Under the pieces are notes generated by a model. That model was not told the DNA's origin and did no database searches. It saw nothing but the letters and a program-made list of their open reading frames with translations. Both the position numbers and the translations under genes were made by a program. This document shows, piece after piece, positions 51,514-60,293 of a DNA stretch of 64,000 nt. Source of the stretch: an uncultured Coriobacteriaceae bacterium (GTDB lineage Bacteria; Actinomycetota; Coriobacteriia; Coriobacteriales; Eggerthellaceae); contig UQDJ01000001.1 of assembly GCA_900539675.1 (NCBI GenBank), forward strand, positions 111,416 to 175,415. The letters run 5' to 3'. The stretch's first letter is position 1, and every line of letters starts with the position of its first letter.

Positions 51514-51842
51514 GATAGCTCCTCAATTTTCTCATTACCCAGTTCCTGCATTTGAAGAGGCCTTTGAGGGGAACGAGCGGCGGGATGCCTTAGCTCTTCA
51601 TAGCTCAGCTGTAATTCTTTTGACACTATGGATTGAATTAACTTTGTGCATGTTCGCCCTTGGCATAACCCCATGCCACAGCGCTCAAAGCGGCGTATTT
51701 CAGGAAAGCGATACAACCCTTGATGAACCGCTTGACGGATATCGCCTTTAGTAACTTCTTCGCAGCGACACACAATAAGATCGTCATCGGCTTCAGGTTT
51801 AAAAGGTTCAGCCCCATAGTGACGATAGGTTGGAGTAGTCAT
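51510..51842 (-). CDS. Bfd-like [2Fe-2S] protein, oxidoreductase subunit
   Basis: 110 residues. The cluster cysteines follow the bacterioferritin-associated ferredoxin pattern: C25/C27 in IVCRCEEVTKGDI, and C55 and C60 in RCGMGLCQGRTC. This is the small Fe-S subunit that links the two flavoproteins in multi-subunit amino-acid dehydrogenases. It overlaps the downstream FAD gene by four bases (ATGA) and lies 78 bases after the large FAD/Fe-S subunit, with a 12-bp repeat in that gap. Confidence 0.82.
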   Translation of the reverse strand: MTTPTYRHYGAEPFKPEADDDLIVCRCEEVTKGDIRQAVHQGLYRFPEIRRFERCGMGLCQGRTCTKLIQSIVSKELQLSYEELRHPAARSPQRPLQMQELGNEKIEELS

Positions 51843-51892
51843 AGATAGACTCCTAACAGAAGAAGGTTCTTTTTCAAATAAGTACGAAGCAA

Positions 51893-51927
51893 ATTGCCAT
51901 AGGCATTGCTATAGGCATTGCTATGCG
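51893..51927. repeat. 12-bp tandem repeat, three copies, including a stop codon
   Basis: ATTGCCATAGGC, ATTGCTATAGGC and ATTGCTATGCG abut. The last copy contains the stop codon of the minus-strand gene ending at 51921. Confidence 0.9.
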
Positions 51928-53492
51928 ATCGATTTAAAGAAACGGGCGCTATGAGCGTACTCATCCGGAATGCTCATAGTTACCAGCGCAGTTTTATCAA
52001 AGGATTTAGGCGATGAAACCTTTACTATTTCAGCATCACAAATCACTTTGCCGCTTCTATCGAGCGCTTTTCCCGCTTGCCCCTGCACCGGGAGCGGATA
52101 CAGCTCGTACGGAAGAGTAAGGTAAGCTCTGCCCTCTTCGGCCTGCTCATTCACAAGGAAAATGGCCTGACCTGGACAGAAGGCGACACATTTACCGCAG
52201 TTACTGCATTGAGCCTGGGCATCTACTTGGGGCAGCATAGTAATGGTTTCACCCACATTAATACAGTGACGAGGACACACATCCTGACATGGGTTGCAGG
52301 GAATGTTTTGCGTGCATTCAATCACTGGATGCCAGCCTTTGGCGGGAACAATTCCTCCAAAAGAATCTATTTCCCGATCATCAACATAGCCTTTGGTTAA
52401 CAAGGTCTGAGAAAGTGTAATGCCCTCATCAGTATGAACATAGGTCTTACCACGATTTTGAGGAGCAAACATACCAATACGCAACTGATCAAGAGCTACT
52501 TCATGATCATGGCGAAGACGTTGTGCTTCTTCGCTTGATAGGTACCCCAAGTATTCAGCTGCAGATACAGCAGCTATTCTTCCTTCTATCATGGTCGAAC
52601 TTGCTTCTTCGATACCTGCGCAGTCACCTGCCGCAAAAATGCCTGGTTCTGACGTGGCACACGTATCACTCAAAACGGGAATCTGGCCACCCTTGTCCAT
52701 CATGTCGCAACCCGCCATTGACAACAGCTGCGCCTGGGGCGTCAGCCCAACCGCAAGACAGATGGTATCCACCTCGAAATGCTTTTCAGTGCCTTCAATG
52801 AAGCGGAACTGGTCATCCACCTCAGCGATTACCACTCCTTCTACCCGGTCAGTTCCTTCGGCCTTTTTAATGGTGTGGGACGTATAAAAAGGCACGCCGG
52901 TACGCGCCAGCTTTGAGGCATGCACCCCATAGCCTCCGATGCGAGGAGCCGCATCGATCAGGGCTACAACCTCACACCCTGCTTGGAGCAGCTGGAAGCC
53001 CACTACTAAGCCAACATTGCCTGTTCCAACCATCAAAACCTTATTGCCGGGTTTTACCCCGTTAAGATTCATGAACATCTGTGCCGCGCCTGCACCCATC
53101 ACACCCGGAAGAGTCCACCCTTCAAACGCAACCGCATTTTCAGAGGCGCCTGCAGCCACGATAATGGCATCTGCCTTGACATGTTTAATGTAATCATTCT
53201 GATGAATCAACAGCTCCCGTTCAGGGAAAATGCCCATCACAACACTATCAAGCTGAACATCTACTCCTGCAGCAGCAGCCTGATCGAGCAAATCCTGCCC
53301 AATAGTCACACCGCGCAATTTAGCACCGTGCTCCTTAGAACCAAAAAACTTGTGGATCTGTTTGAATAGCTGACCACCTGGCCTGCTATTTTCGTCATAT
53401 ACCACCACATCAAGACCAAATCTTGCTGCTTCAATGGCCGCACATAGCCCCGAAGGCCCTGCGCCTACAATAATTAGATCATGCCGTTCCAT
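51921..53492 (-). CDS. FAD/NAD(P) oxidoreductase with 4Fe-4S domain, dehydrogenase alpha-type subunit
   Basis: 523 residues. FAD loop DLIIVGAGPSGLCAAIEAAR, a second nucleotide fold KVLMVGTGNVGLVVGFQL (about 150-168), and GIFAAGDCAGIEEAS are typical of the pyridine-nucleotide reductase subunit of proline/hydroxyproline/opine dehydrogenases (HcnB/OoxA/PDH-alpha type). The C-terminal third holds ferredoxin cysteines C399, C402, C406 (with C393 and C410) and C429, C432, C435, C439, enough for up to two [4Fe-4S] clusters. It likely passes electrons to NAD or a quinone. The start has GAGA only; the spacing to the upstream 2Fe-2S gene is 12 bases. Confidence 0.85.
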   Translation of the reverse strand: MERHDLIIVGAGPSGLCAAIEAARFGLDVVVYDENSRPGGQLFKQIHKFFGSKEHGAKLRGVTIGQDLLDQAAAAGVDVQLDSVVMGIFPERELLIHQNDYIKHVKADAIIVAAGASENAVAFEGWTLPGVMGAGAAQMFMNLNGVKPGNKVLMVGTGNVGLVVGFQLLQAGCEVVALIDAAPRIGGYGVHASKLARTGVPFYTSHTIKKAEGTDRVEGVVIAEVDDQFRFIEGTEKHFEVDTICLAVGLTPQAQLLSMAGCDMMDKGGQIPVLSDTCATSEPGIFAAGDCAGIEEASSTMIEGRIAAVSAAEYLGYLSSEEAQRLRHDHEVALDQLRIGMFAPQNRGKTYVHTDEGITLSQTLLTKGYVDDREIDSFGGIVPAKGWHPVIECTQNIPCNPCQDVCPRHCINVGETITMLPQVDAQAQCSNCGKCVAFCPGQAIFLVNEQAEEGRAYLTLPYELYPLPVQGQAGKALDRSGKVICDAEIVKVSSPKSFDKTALVTMSIPDEYAHSARFFKSIA

Positions 53493-53504
53493 GCGCTTTC
53501 TCTC

Positions 53505-53843
53505 CTAATTGGCCTCAGTTGTACCTTCAAAAGGCGTAGCGTTAACCCCATACTGAGTTTGAACCGCTATCCCTTCTCTAACCGGCGTGATGCAGGTACG
53601 TACATTGGGCTTTCCATCTACTACCATCACACAATCGGTACAGCGTCCAATGGCGCAAAACACTCCGCGTGGTTTGTGATATTTCGTTGTATAGCGATGA
53701 ATCATAATGCCTGCTGCCTTGAGTGCAGCTGCGATAGGCTCGCCTTCGTAGCCCTGAAGAGGCTGCCCATTATAGCTAAACGTTACCGGACGACCTTTTT
53801 CCGGTTCGCCCAGAATAGGATGATGCTCAATTCGCTCAGTCAT
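53505..53843 (-). CDS. Plant-type [2Fe-2S] subunit (HcnA-like)
   Basis: 112 residues. Cysteines C63, C68, C71 and C84 in VFCAIGRCTDCVMVVDGKPNVRTC (key residues only) make a ferredoxin-like cluster. The N-terminal VTFSYNGQPLQGYEGEPIAAAL is the usual HcnA/SoxA-N domain strand. It is the gamma-type electron-transfer subunit of the FAD dehydrogenase complex encoded just downstream, 12 bases away. Confidence 0.85.
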   Translation of the reverse strand: MTERIEHHPILGEPEKGRPVTFSYNGQPLQGYEGEPIAAALKAAGIMIHRYTTKYHKPRGVFCAIGRCTDCVMVVDGKPNVRTCITPVREGIAVQTQYGVNATPFEGTTEAN

Positions 53844-53914
53844 GCCTTATCCTCCGCGATACTCAAAGCGGCGCTTGATGCGCCGCTTCATACCTTTAAG
53901 AAAATCCTGTACCT

Positions 53915-55054
53915 CTAGACAAAGGTTGGCTTGTCCCATAGATGAAGCTTGGTACCGATCCCCATTTTTACGGCGTTGTCATAGCAATACTTGCCCCAAG
54001 CAACATCTTCGACCGGCATACCACCTACACTCATAGTGATTACTTCATCGTCGCTTTCGCGGCCCGGCGCACGCCCCAACAAGATATCGCCCATCGAAAT
54101 AATGCGTTCGCGCGTGATAAGTTCGTCATGAACCATGTCGGTAAACTTGCATCCAAAAATATCCATGCCCCAGCCAAAGGTGGGATAGGGATATTCCTGC
54201 GCCCAAGCATCGTAGAGACCAATGTCATCAACTACTAATTTGCAGTTATCGATCAGGAACTGATCTTCCACATCATAGGCAGACGTGCCCACAATAAAGG
54301 CACCTGGCTTTACCCACTCTCCCATTACTTTGGCGTAAGTTGAGGGATCTGATGTGGCTGTTGCGCCGAAGTAGATGCAGTCGGAATCTCGCACTAAAGC
54401 TTCAAGGCTATCCACTACTTCAATGGTGGTGAACTGCGGATGCTTTTCCTTGACGTAGTCAATATATCTATCGATACCACTCTGACTACGTCCCTTGATT
54501 TTGACGGTATCCATGTGCGGACATTCTGCTGCAAAGGCATCGATAGCGGTACGACTCATACCGCCAGGACCATAGATGCCCAAAACCTTAGAATCCTTGC
54601 GCGCCAGATGGCGAATGCCAACACCAGGAATACCACCGGTGCGATAAGCGGAAAGCAGGTTGGCTGAAAGCAGCGCTATCGGGGCTCCTGTATCCTTGTC
54701 GTTGAGCATCACCATAAGAATAGAGCGCGGCAAGCCCTTTTCCTTGTTGGCAGTGTTTGATCCATACCATTTGCATCCCGCCATATCAAACGGTCCGCCT
54801 AAGTAGGCCGGCATAGCCATAAAACGCCGATCCTCACCTTTGTTGGTAGGCATATTCGGAAAAGGGGAAGTTTCTGGAAACGTCACCATGCAGCCGTGCG
54901 AGGTGCCATCCTTGCCTCCCATCATGAAGTCGCCCACTCGAAGGCACTTCAGTACTTCTTCCATCGTATCAATGCAGTCAGAAATATTCATGACGCCTGC
55001 TTTGATCATGTCTTGTTCATTGAGATATAAAAAATCGATCGCTGGATAACTCAT
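53915..55054 (-). CDS. Ornithine cyclodeaminase/mu-crystallin family protein
   Basis: 379 residues. NAD-binding Rossmann domain (SKVLGIYGPGGMSRTAIDAFA, about 150-170), substrate-binding CKWYGSN and SAYRTGGIPGVG with the conserved Lys and Arg, and an Asp in TSAYDVEDQF near the usual catalytic position. Classical members convert ornithine to proline with release of ammonia; others reduce cyclic imines or make amino-acid derivatives. It is about 30 residues longer than classical OCD. It is the first gene of the operon encoding the multi-subunit FAD dehydrogenase, suggesting supply or recycling of proline, an opine product or a cyclic imine. GGGGG precedes the ATG. Confidence 0.82.
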   Translation of the reverse strand: MSYPAIDFLYLNEQDMIKAGVMNISDCIDTMEEVLKCLRVGDFMMGGKDGTSHGCMVTFPETSPFPNMPTNKGEDRRFMAMPAYLGGPFDMAGCKWYGSNTANKEKGLPRSILMVMLNDKDTGAPIALLSANLLSAYRTGGIPGVGIRHLARKDSKVLGIYGPGGMSRTAIDAFAAECPHMDTVKIKGRSQSGIDRYIDYVKEKHPQFTTIEVVDSLEALVRDSDCIYFGATATSDPSTYAKVMGEWVKPGAFIVGTSAYDVEDQFLIDNCKLVVDDIGLYDAWAQEYPYPTFGWGMDIFGCKFTDMVHDELITRERIISMGDILLGRAPGRESDDEVITMSVGGMPVEDVAWGKYCYDNAVKMGIGTKLHLWDKPTFV

Positions 55055-55245
55055 GGGGGGAAACCTCCTCTGGGCTTTACGCCCTCCTTAGGTGACGTTG
55101 AAGACAGGCCCTACCTTCTATGTGCTTAATTATTCATCTGAGTATTACCGGCCCATTTCACCAGGATTAACCTCTGCTTGCCGTCGGGTTTACATCTAGG
55201 GTCAAACTGCTCACCAACGTGTTAACTCGCCAGCCTCTATCCTGG

Positions 55246-56406
55246 TTAATCCAGCCCTGAGAAGGCAGGGTAGGCGCTTTCTCCATGCAACGTGGCATCG
55301 AGACCGGTATTTTCAACATGCTTATCCACACGCAAGGTGCCACCAAAGAGCAGCTTTACCGCAAAGCCAATGGCTGCCGTTATCACGCCTACAAACACTA
55401 TGGTGAACAGCACCGCTATGATTTGGCTTATCAACAGGGTCGGATCACCCGTATAGAGAAGTCCTGCATGCTCCGACCAAGACAGTTCAGGGGTGGCAAA
55501 TACACCAGTAAGCACCGCGCCTACAATACCTCCAACACCATGCAGACCGAACGCGTCAAGAGCGTCATCCCAGCCCAATCTGCGCTTGAGACGCGCGATA
55601 AAGACATAACAGATAGGTGAGACGATCAGGCCAAGAACCATTGCAGCCCATGGCTCTACAAACCCGCACGCAGGCGTAATGACTACTAGCCCAGCAACAA
55701 TGCCCGACATGGCACCCACAAGCGTTGGCGCACCTGTTGTTATGCGTTCAATAAGAATCCACGATATGCCTGCCGCACAGCCGGCAAAAAGCGTATTGGC
55801 TACCGCGAGGCCAGCGTTGCCATCAGCAACAAGAGCAGACCCGCCATTAAAGCCAAACCATCCCATAAACAGCATGCCACCGCCCCATACCATATGAGCC
55901 ATGGGAGCATATACTATAAGCGGCCACACCACAACGATTAAAGCGACGGCACCAAATTTAGCGCGACCAGCAAGTGATCCGGTAACAATCGCCGTTGTCA
56001 CCATGGCAAATGTCGCTTGAAATGCCACGCTCATAATAGAAGGATACGTTCCATAAGAAGCACTGGATAGCGTAGCGTCATCCGTTACTGCGCCATTAGC
56101 ACTGACAATTTCGGGCAAAGCCCAGGAAGAGCCCAGTCGCTCCAATCCTCCGATGAATAAGGTGGCTGGATTTTGAAGTACTCCGTCTTCGCTAAAGGCA
56201 TCTGCACCGTTGCCATATGCAATAGAGTCGCCTATGAGTGCCCATGTGCAACCTACAACGCACATAGCCAAGATGCACATAAGCATAGTGTTTACTACGT
56301 TCTTTTTCCGTGATAAGCCCCCGTAAAAAAGAGCAAGCGCTGGGCTCATCAACAAGACGAAGCCACAACTCATGATCATAAATGCGGTTGTACCGGTATC
56401 AAACAT
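55246..56406 (-). CDS. amtB: Ammonium transporter
   Basis: 386 residues with about 11 membrane helices. The pore twin histidines are H171 (YAPMAHMVWGGG) and H289 (FGLHGVGG). The phenylalanine gate region and GWFGFNGGSALVADGNA are conserved. It conducts ammonium/ammonia. No glnB/glnK neighbour is present, which is unusual. It follows an operon whose first gene may release ammonia. It diverges from ldh. Confidence 0.92.
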   Translation of the reverse strand: MFDTGTTAFMIMSCGFVLLMSPALALFYGGLSRKKNVVNTMLMCILAMCVVGCTWALIGDSIAYGNGADAFSEDGVLQNPATLFIGGLERLGSSWALPEIVSANGAVTDDATLSSASYGTYPSIMSVAFQATFAMVTTAIVTGSLAGRAKFGAVALIVVVWPLIVYAPMAHMVWGGGMLFMGWFGFNGGSALVADGNAGLAVANTLFAGCAAGISWILIERITTGAPTLVGAMSGIVAGLVVITPACGFVEPWAAMVLGLIVSPICYVFIARLKRRLGWDDALDAFGLHGVGGIVGAVLTGVFATPELSWSEHAGLLYTGDPTLLISQIIAVLFTIVFVGVITAAIGFAVKLLFGGTLRVDKHVENTGLDATLHGESAYPAFSGLD

Positions 56407-56644
56407 CGCCTCTCCAATCTCTCATCCTATTCCTGACGTGGGAAAATAGCTGCCTGATGCGCACATGATAAAAAGGCATCTTTTTCCAAAGGATTACAAC
56501 TCGAAATGAAACACGCTAGTGAACCAGTATTTACCTGGGAGAAATTTGCTCTTAACGCCCAGGCATAGCAAGGCACGTATTCTGCAATTCACAAGGGATT
56601 TTGGACAGAAAGTCCATCCACTCATCTCAACGAAAGGACAGGGC

Positions 56645-57601
56645 ATGTCAAATACGCTAAACACAAAGAAAGTAGCTATCGTCGGATGCGGCTTTGTTGG
56701 ATCAACATGCGCCTTCAGTCTCATGGAAAGCAAAATGTTTTCAGAAATGGTACTCATCGACCTTGACACCAGCCGCGCCGAAGGTGAAGCGCTTGATATC
56801 AGTCATGGCATACCTTTTTATAGCCGAATGAATATCTATGCTGGAACATATGAAGATCTACGCGATGCTGGGATCGTTATTGTGACCGCAGGAGCCAATC
56901 AAAAACCAGGCGAAACCCGCCTTGATTTAGTACAAAAAAATGTTTCCATATTCAAAACCATCATTCCCATGATAATGAACCAAGGGTTTCGAGGCATAAT
57001 CCTTGTTGTATCCAATCCGGTTGATATTCTCACACAGGTCACTATGGCACTCTCTGGCCTTCCACGAGAACGCGTGCTAGGCGCAGGAACGGTCCTTGAC
57101 AGTGCACGGTTAAAGTATGCCCTCGGAAGTCTTTTGCAAGTTGACCCCCATCATGTCCATGCACGAATCATTGGAGAACACGGTGATAGCGAATTGGCAG
57201 CATGGAGCATTGCCAATGTCTCAGGGATTCCTATTGATGATTTCTTCCATATGCGCGGCTTCACCAGCCCTGAAGCAAAACGTCTCGAAATAGAAGATCA
57301 GGTACGTAACAGCGCTTATGAGATTATTAAAAAGAAGAAGGCAACCTATTTTGGGATAGCGCCTTCTGTTAAACGTATCTGTGAGGCCATTATGCGTGAT
57401 CAAAAATCAATCATGACCGTTTCAAATTATCAGGCAATTTTACTGGGTATTGACGATGCGGTTATGAGTATGCCTGCCATTGTTGGAGCAGGTGGCGTGG
57501 AATTTCAGCTACCTCTTAAATTAAATGAGACCGAAACCGAACAGCTGTTGGCTTCGGCACAAACCCTCAAAGACACCCTCTCCCAGGTAAAGCTGTCATA
57601 G
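56645..57601 (+). CDS. ldh: L-lactate dehydrogenase
   Basis: 318 residues from the ATG at 56645 (AAAGGACAG upstream); 42 upstream in-frame codons lack coding character. Rossmann loop VAIVGCGFVGSTCAF, substrate loop ANQKPGETR with Gln86 and Arg92, Arg155 and proton-relay His179 in IGEHGDS. Gln rather than Arg at the specificity position points to lactate, not malate. It reduces pyruvate to regenerate NAD. It lacks the usual LDH C-terminal allosteric residues that I could name. It is monocistronic with a strong bidirectional terminator. Confidence 0.9.
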   Translation: MSNTLNTKKVAIVGCGFVGSTCAFSLMESKMFSEMVLIDLDTSRAEGEALDISHGIPFYSRMNIYAGTYEDLRDAGIVIVTAGANQKPGETRLDLVQKNVSIFKTIIPMIMNQGFRGIILVVSNPVDILTQVTMALSGLPRERVLGAGTVLDSARLKYALGSLLQVDPHHVHARIIGEHGDSELAAWSIANVSGIPIDDFFHMRGFTSPEAKRLEIEDQVRNSAYEIIKKKKATYFGIAPSVKRICEAIMRDQKSIMTVSNYQAILLGIDDAVMSMPAIVGAGGVEFQLPLKLNETETEQLLASAQTLKDTLSQVKLS

Positions 57602-57678
57602 AGACATAAAAAGGCTCATATAAGAGAGCTCATTAACCGCACAACTTTCCCTCACCCATGCAGCACTGAGTGATTATT

Positions 57679-57715
57679 AAAAAAGCCCGACTCGCAGGTG
57701 AGTCGGGCTTTTTTG
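57679..57715. terminator. Bidirectional terminator between ldh and the OYE gene
   Basis: AAAAAAGCCCGACTC-GCAGGT-GAGTCGGGCTTTTTTG has a perfect 9-bp stem and U runs in both directions. Confidence 0.95.
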
Positions 57716-57780
57716 TTCTGAATAACAACAGTGTTAAACGAAGAGATAGTACCTATCAATAGTGGTCAACGAGCAAGATA

Positions 57781-59895
57781 CTACATCTTCATTGCGGTCA
57801 GATAACCGTCACGAACTGCCTCAAGCAGACGCTTGAACTCAGGCGTACCGTAAGGATCGTTTGCAGCAACGCCTTCCCAGTCGGTATGAGGAGAAGCATT
57901 GCCAATGAGGTGCAGGTGCTCAGGATCAACAACTGCTTTTGCCTCTTCATAAAGCTGAGTGTTGTCAATCATGGTAGTGCCGATGATAACGGTGTCAGCA
58001 GGAACCGTGAATTCCTTGCCCTCTTCATCTTCACACAGAACACCTTCGTCAGTGTAAGCCTTAACCTTGGTGGAGGTAAGAATCTTAACGCCTTCCTTCT
58101 TCAGCTTGCGCAGTTCAGGGTTCTTATCGATGATGCCGATTTCAGCACCAGCCTTTTTGGCAGCTTCGATAACGGTAACTTCACGGCCTTCGTTCATAGA
58201 CGAAGCAACTTCGATGCCAGCAAAGCCGCCGCCGATAACAGCCATGCGCTTCTTAACCAGCAAGTGAGTACCCAAGCCCCACTTCATCAAGCCAAGCGGT
58301 GCACCCAAGATGCCCATGCCGAAGCAGGAGAGGCCCCACATGAAGCCCATGCCCGGAGTGCCCTTGCCTTCAACAAGTTCCTTGAGAGCATGAGAATCGA
58401 TAACATTCTTGCGATCCTTGCCCGGAACGTCTGGAGAAGTGGTTTCGGGACCTATTGCCAAGATAACTTCATCAGCACCGAAATCCTTGATGAAGTCCAC
58501 GTCAACCTTGGTGTTGCAACGAACATCGATCTCGAGACGCTTAATCTCGTTGTTGTACCAGTCAACCATCGGAGGCAGTTCTTCATTGAGAACCTGAGCC
58601 AAGTTCAACAGACCGCAAGGCTTCTTCTTCTGGTCAACAACCGTTACCTTCTTGAAGCCGCGCATCTTGAGGTTGCGAGCTGCTTCCAAACCAGCAGGGC
58701 CAGCACCAACGATAAGGATCTTCTTGTCGGCTTCTGCGCCTGATACCTGATGATCTGCCGGCAGACCATACTGTGAGAAGTATACGTTCGGGTTGACCGA
58801 GCACTTGCAAGGCTTACCGATAAAGATGTTGTCTAAGCAGCGAGAGCAAACGATGCAAGGACGAACTTCTTCGGAGCGATCCTCAGCAACCTTGATGCCA
58901 ATTTCGGGCTCTGCAATCCAGTGACGTGCCATACCAGCTGCATCGCCAGAACCATCAGCCAAAATCTTTTCGCAAACATCCAGGTGGTTGATACGAGTGC
59001 CAGGGAAGCAAGGCAAAGAAGTGTACTTCTTGGCTTCCTTGGACAGATAGATGAATTCGCCTTCGGGAACCAGCTGGTTAGCAACCGGACGAGGAGCCTC
59101 ATGGAAGCCAGCCTGGATAGACCATGCGTCGATACCGTGTGCTTCAACACATTCGATAACTTCCTTCAAGTCTTCTACGCGCTGACCGCCGGGCATCAAG
59201 TCGTCTGCAGAATAACGAACCAGGATAGGCATGTCATCGCCGCAGGTCTTGTGAACTTCGTCGATAATCTCAGTCAACAGACGGCAGCGGTTTTCGGTGG
59301 ATCCGCCGTATTCGTCGGTACGATGGTTGGAGTACTTGGAGATAAAGCGCATAACCATGTAACCGATACCAGCATGAATTTCGATGATATCGATGCCGGC
59401 CTTCTTGCAGCGCAATGCCGCTTCGCCGTACTGCTTTACTACGATAGCGATTTCTTCCTTGGTGAATTCCCTCTCAGGCATGCCAACGAAGGGACCAGAA
59501 ACGACGTCCTTGGAGGGAGCATAGGAATGCAGCTCATCTTCGCCTGATGCGCGCCATTCATAGCACAGCTGCAGCTGAGCAGCCAGCTTAGCGCCATGCT
59601 TGTGGCAAACCTCAGCCGTACGGGCGAGGCCAGGAATGAAGCAGTCATCCCACACGCCTACTGCACCAGTGGTGGTGTGATACTTAGGATGCGTATTGAA
59701 TACGTCGCAAATATAGCAGGAGCCGAGCTCGATCAGAGCGGCACCGCCCTTTGCACGCTGCTCGTAAAAGTCCAACAAGTCGTCGCCAACATGATAGTTG
59801 TCGGTCTTTTCGATGGTCATCGGCAGCATTACGAAACGATTTCGCAGCTCCACGTTGCCGATTTTGAACGGCTTATTCAGTAATTCGTACTTCAC
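57781..59895 (-). CDS. Old-Yellow-Enzyme/FadH-type NADH:flavin oxidoreductase
   Basis: 704 residues. The N-terminal FMN TIM barrel (1-340) has IEIHAGIGYMVMRFISKYSN, matching the HAAHGYL..FLSP block with the catalytic tyrosine. HRTDEYGGSTENR follows. A [4Fe-4S] site is at C347, C350, C353 and C363 or C365. The C-terminal FAD/NAD half has ILIVGAGPAGLEAARNL near 393 and MAVIGGGFAGIEVASSM near 555. The design is that of 2,4-dienoyl-CoA reductase and of bile-acid or enoate reductases. It passes hydride from NADH through FAD, Fe-S and FMN to an alkene. The substrate is unknown. A TetR gene is divergent. Confidence 0.88.
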   Translation of the reverse strand: MKYELLNKPFKIGNVELRNRFVMLPMTIEKTDNYHVGDDLLDFYEQRAKGGAALIELGSCYICDVFNTHPKYHTTTGAVGVWDDCFIPGLARTAEVCHKHGAKLAAQLQLCYEWRASGEDELHSYAPSKDVVSGPFVGMPEREFTKEEIAIVVKQYGEAALRCKKAGIDIIEIHAGIGYMVMRFISKYSNHRTDEYGGSTENRCRLLTEIIDEVHKTCGDDMPILVRYSADDLMPGGQRVEDLKEVIECVEAHGIDAWSIQAGFHEAPRPVANQLVPEGEFIYLSKEAKKYTSLPCFPGTRINHLDVCEKILADGSGDAAGMARHWIAEPEIGIKVAEDRSEEVRPCIVCSRCLDNIFIGKPCKCSVNPNVYFSQYGLPADHQVSGAEADKKILIVGAGPAGLEAARNLKMRGFKKVTVVDQKKKPCGLLNLAQVLNEELPPMVDWYNNEIKRLEIDVRCNTKVDVDFIKDFGADEVILAIGPETTSPDVPGKDRKNVIDSHALKELVEGKGTPGMGFMWGLSCFGMGILGAPLGLMKWGLGTHLLVKKRMAVIGGGFAGIEVASSMNEGREVTVIEAAKKAGAEIGIIDKNPELRKLKKEGVKILTSTKVKAYTDEGVLCEDEEGKEFTVPADTVIIGTTMIDNTQLYEEAKAVVDPEHLHLIGNASPHTDWEGVAANDPYGTPEFKRLLEAVRDGYLTAMKM

Positions 59896-60293
59896 TTCGC
59901 GGCCCCTTTCGTAAGAACAAAAGTGAAATTCTATTCTTGCTGTACCTGCATAGACGAGAGCTAATTAAAGGAAACCAATGACAAGTTGGCATGAATACAC
60001 AAATAGACGACGCTAGTTACAGCTGTCGTCTGATAATGAATTACATGCAACGATGCGCATCGGTAATAACCAATCGTAAGCACTCCTTCGCGTTAAGATA
60101 TTGTAAATCACTCAACGCAACCTAATAGCGCTCATTATGCATTATTTGAGTTATTGCTATTGGAATAAATGAATCTGACGAAATACATTTTTCCCCGATG
60201 TGGTCAATTTACTACACATTTTTGATATTTTGACCGTAGTTTTCTCAAGAAGCGTTACACTGAGAGATGCTCAGCAAAGTGAAAGGAACCAAA
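59896..60293. other. 398-bp divergent control region between the OYE and TetR genes
   Basis: It contains an AGACGAC...GTCGTCT hairpin (about 60006-60031), a perfect 12-nt palindrome CGATGCGCATCG (60051-60062), and the inverted pair GGTCAA / TTGACC (60202-60207 and 60230-60235), the right half of which resembles a -35 for the tetR gene. These are candidate operators for autorepression and control of the flavoenzyme. Confidence 0.5.

Noticed and set aside
57781..59895. BaiCD bile-acid reductase by name
   Set aside because: The domain plan fits, but many enoate reductases share it and no other bai-specific genes (for example baiE or baiA) are present.
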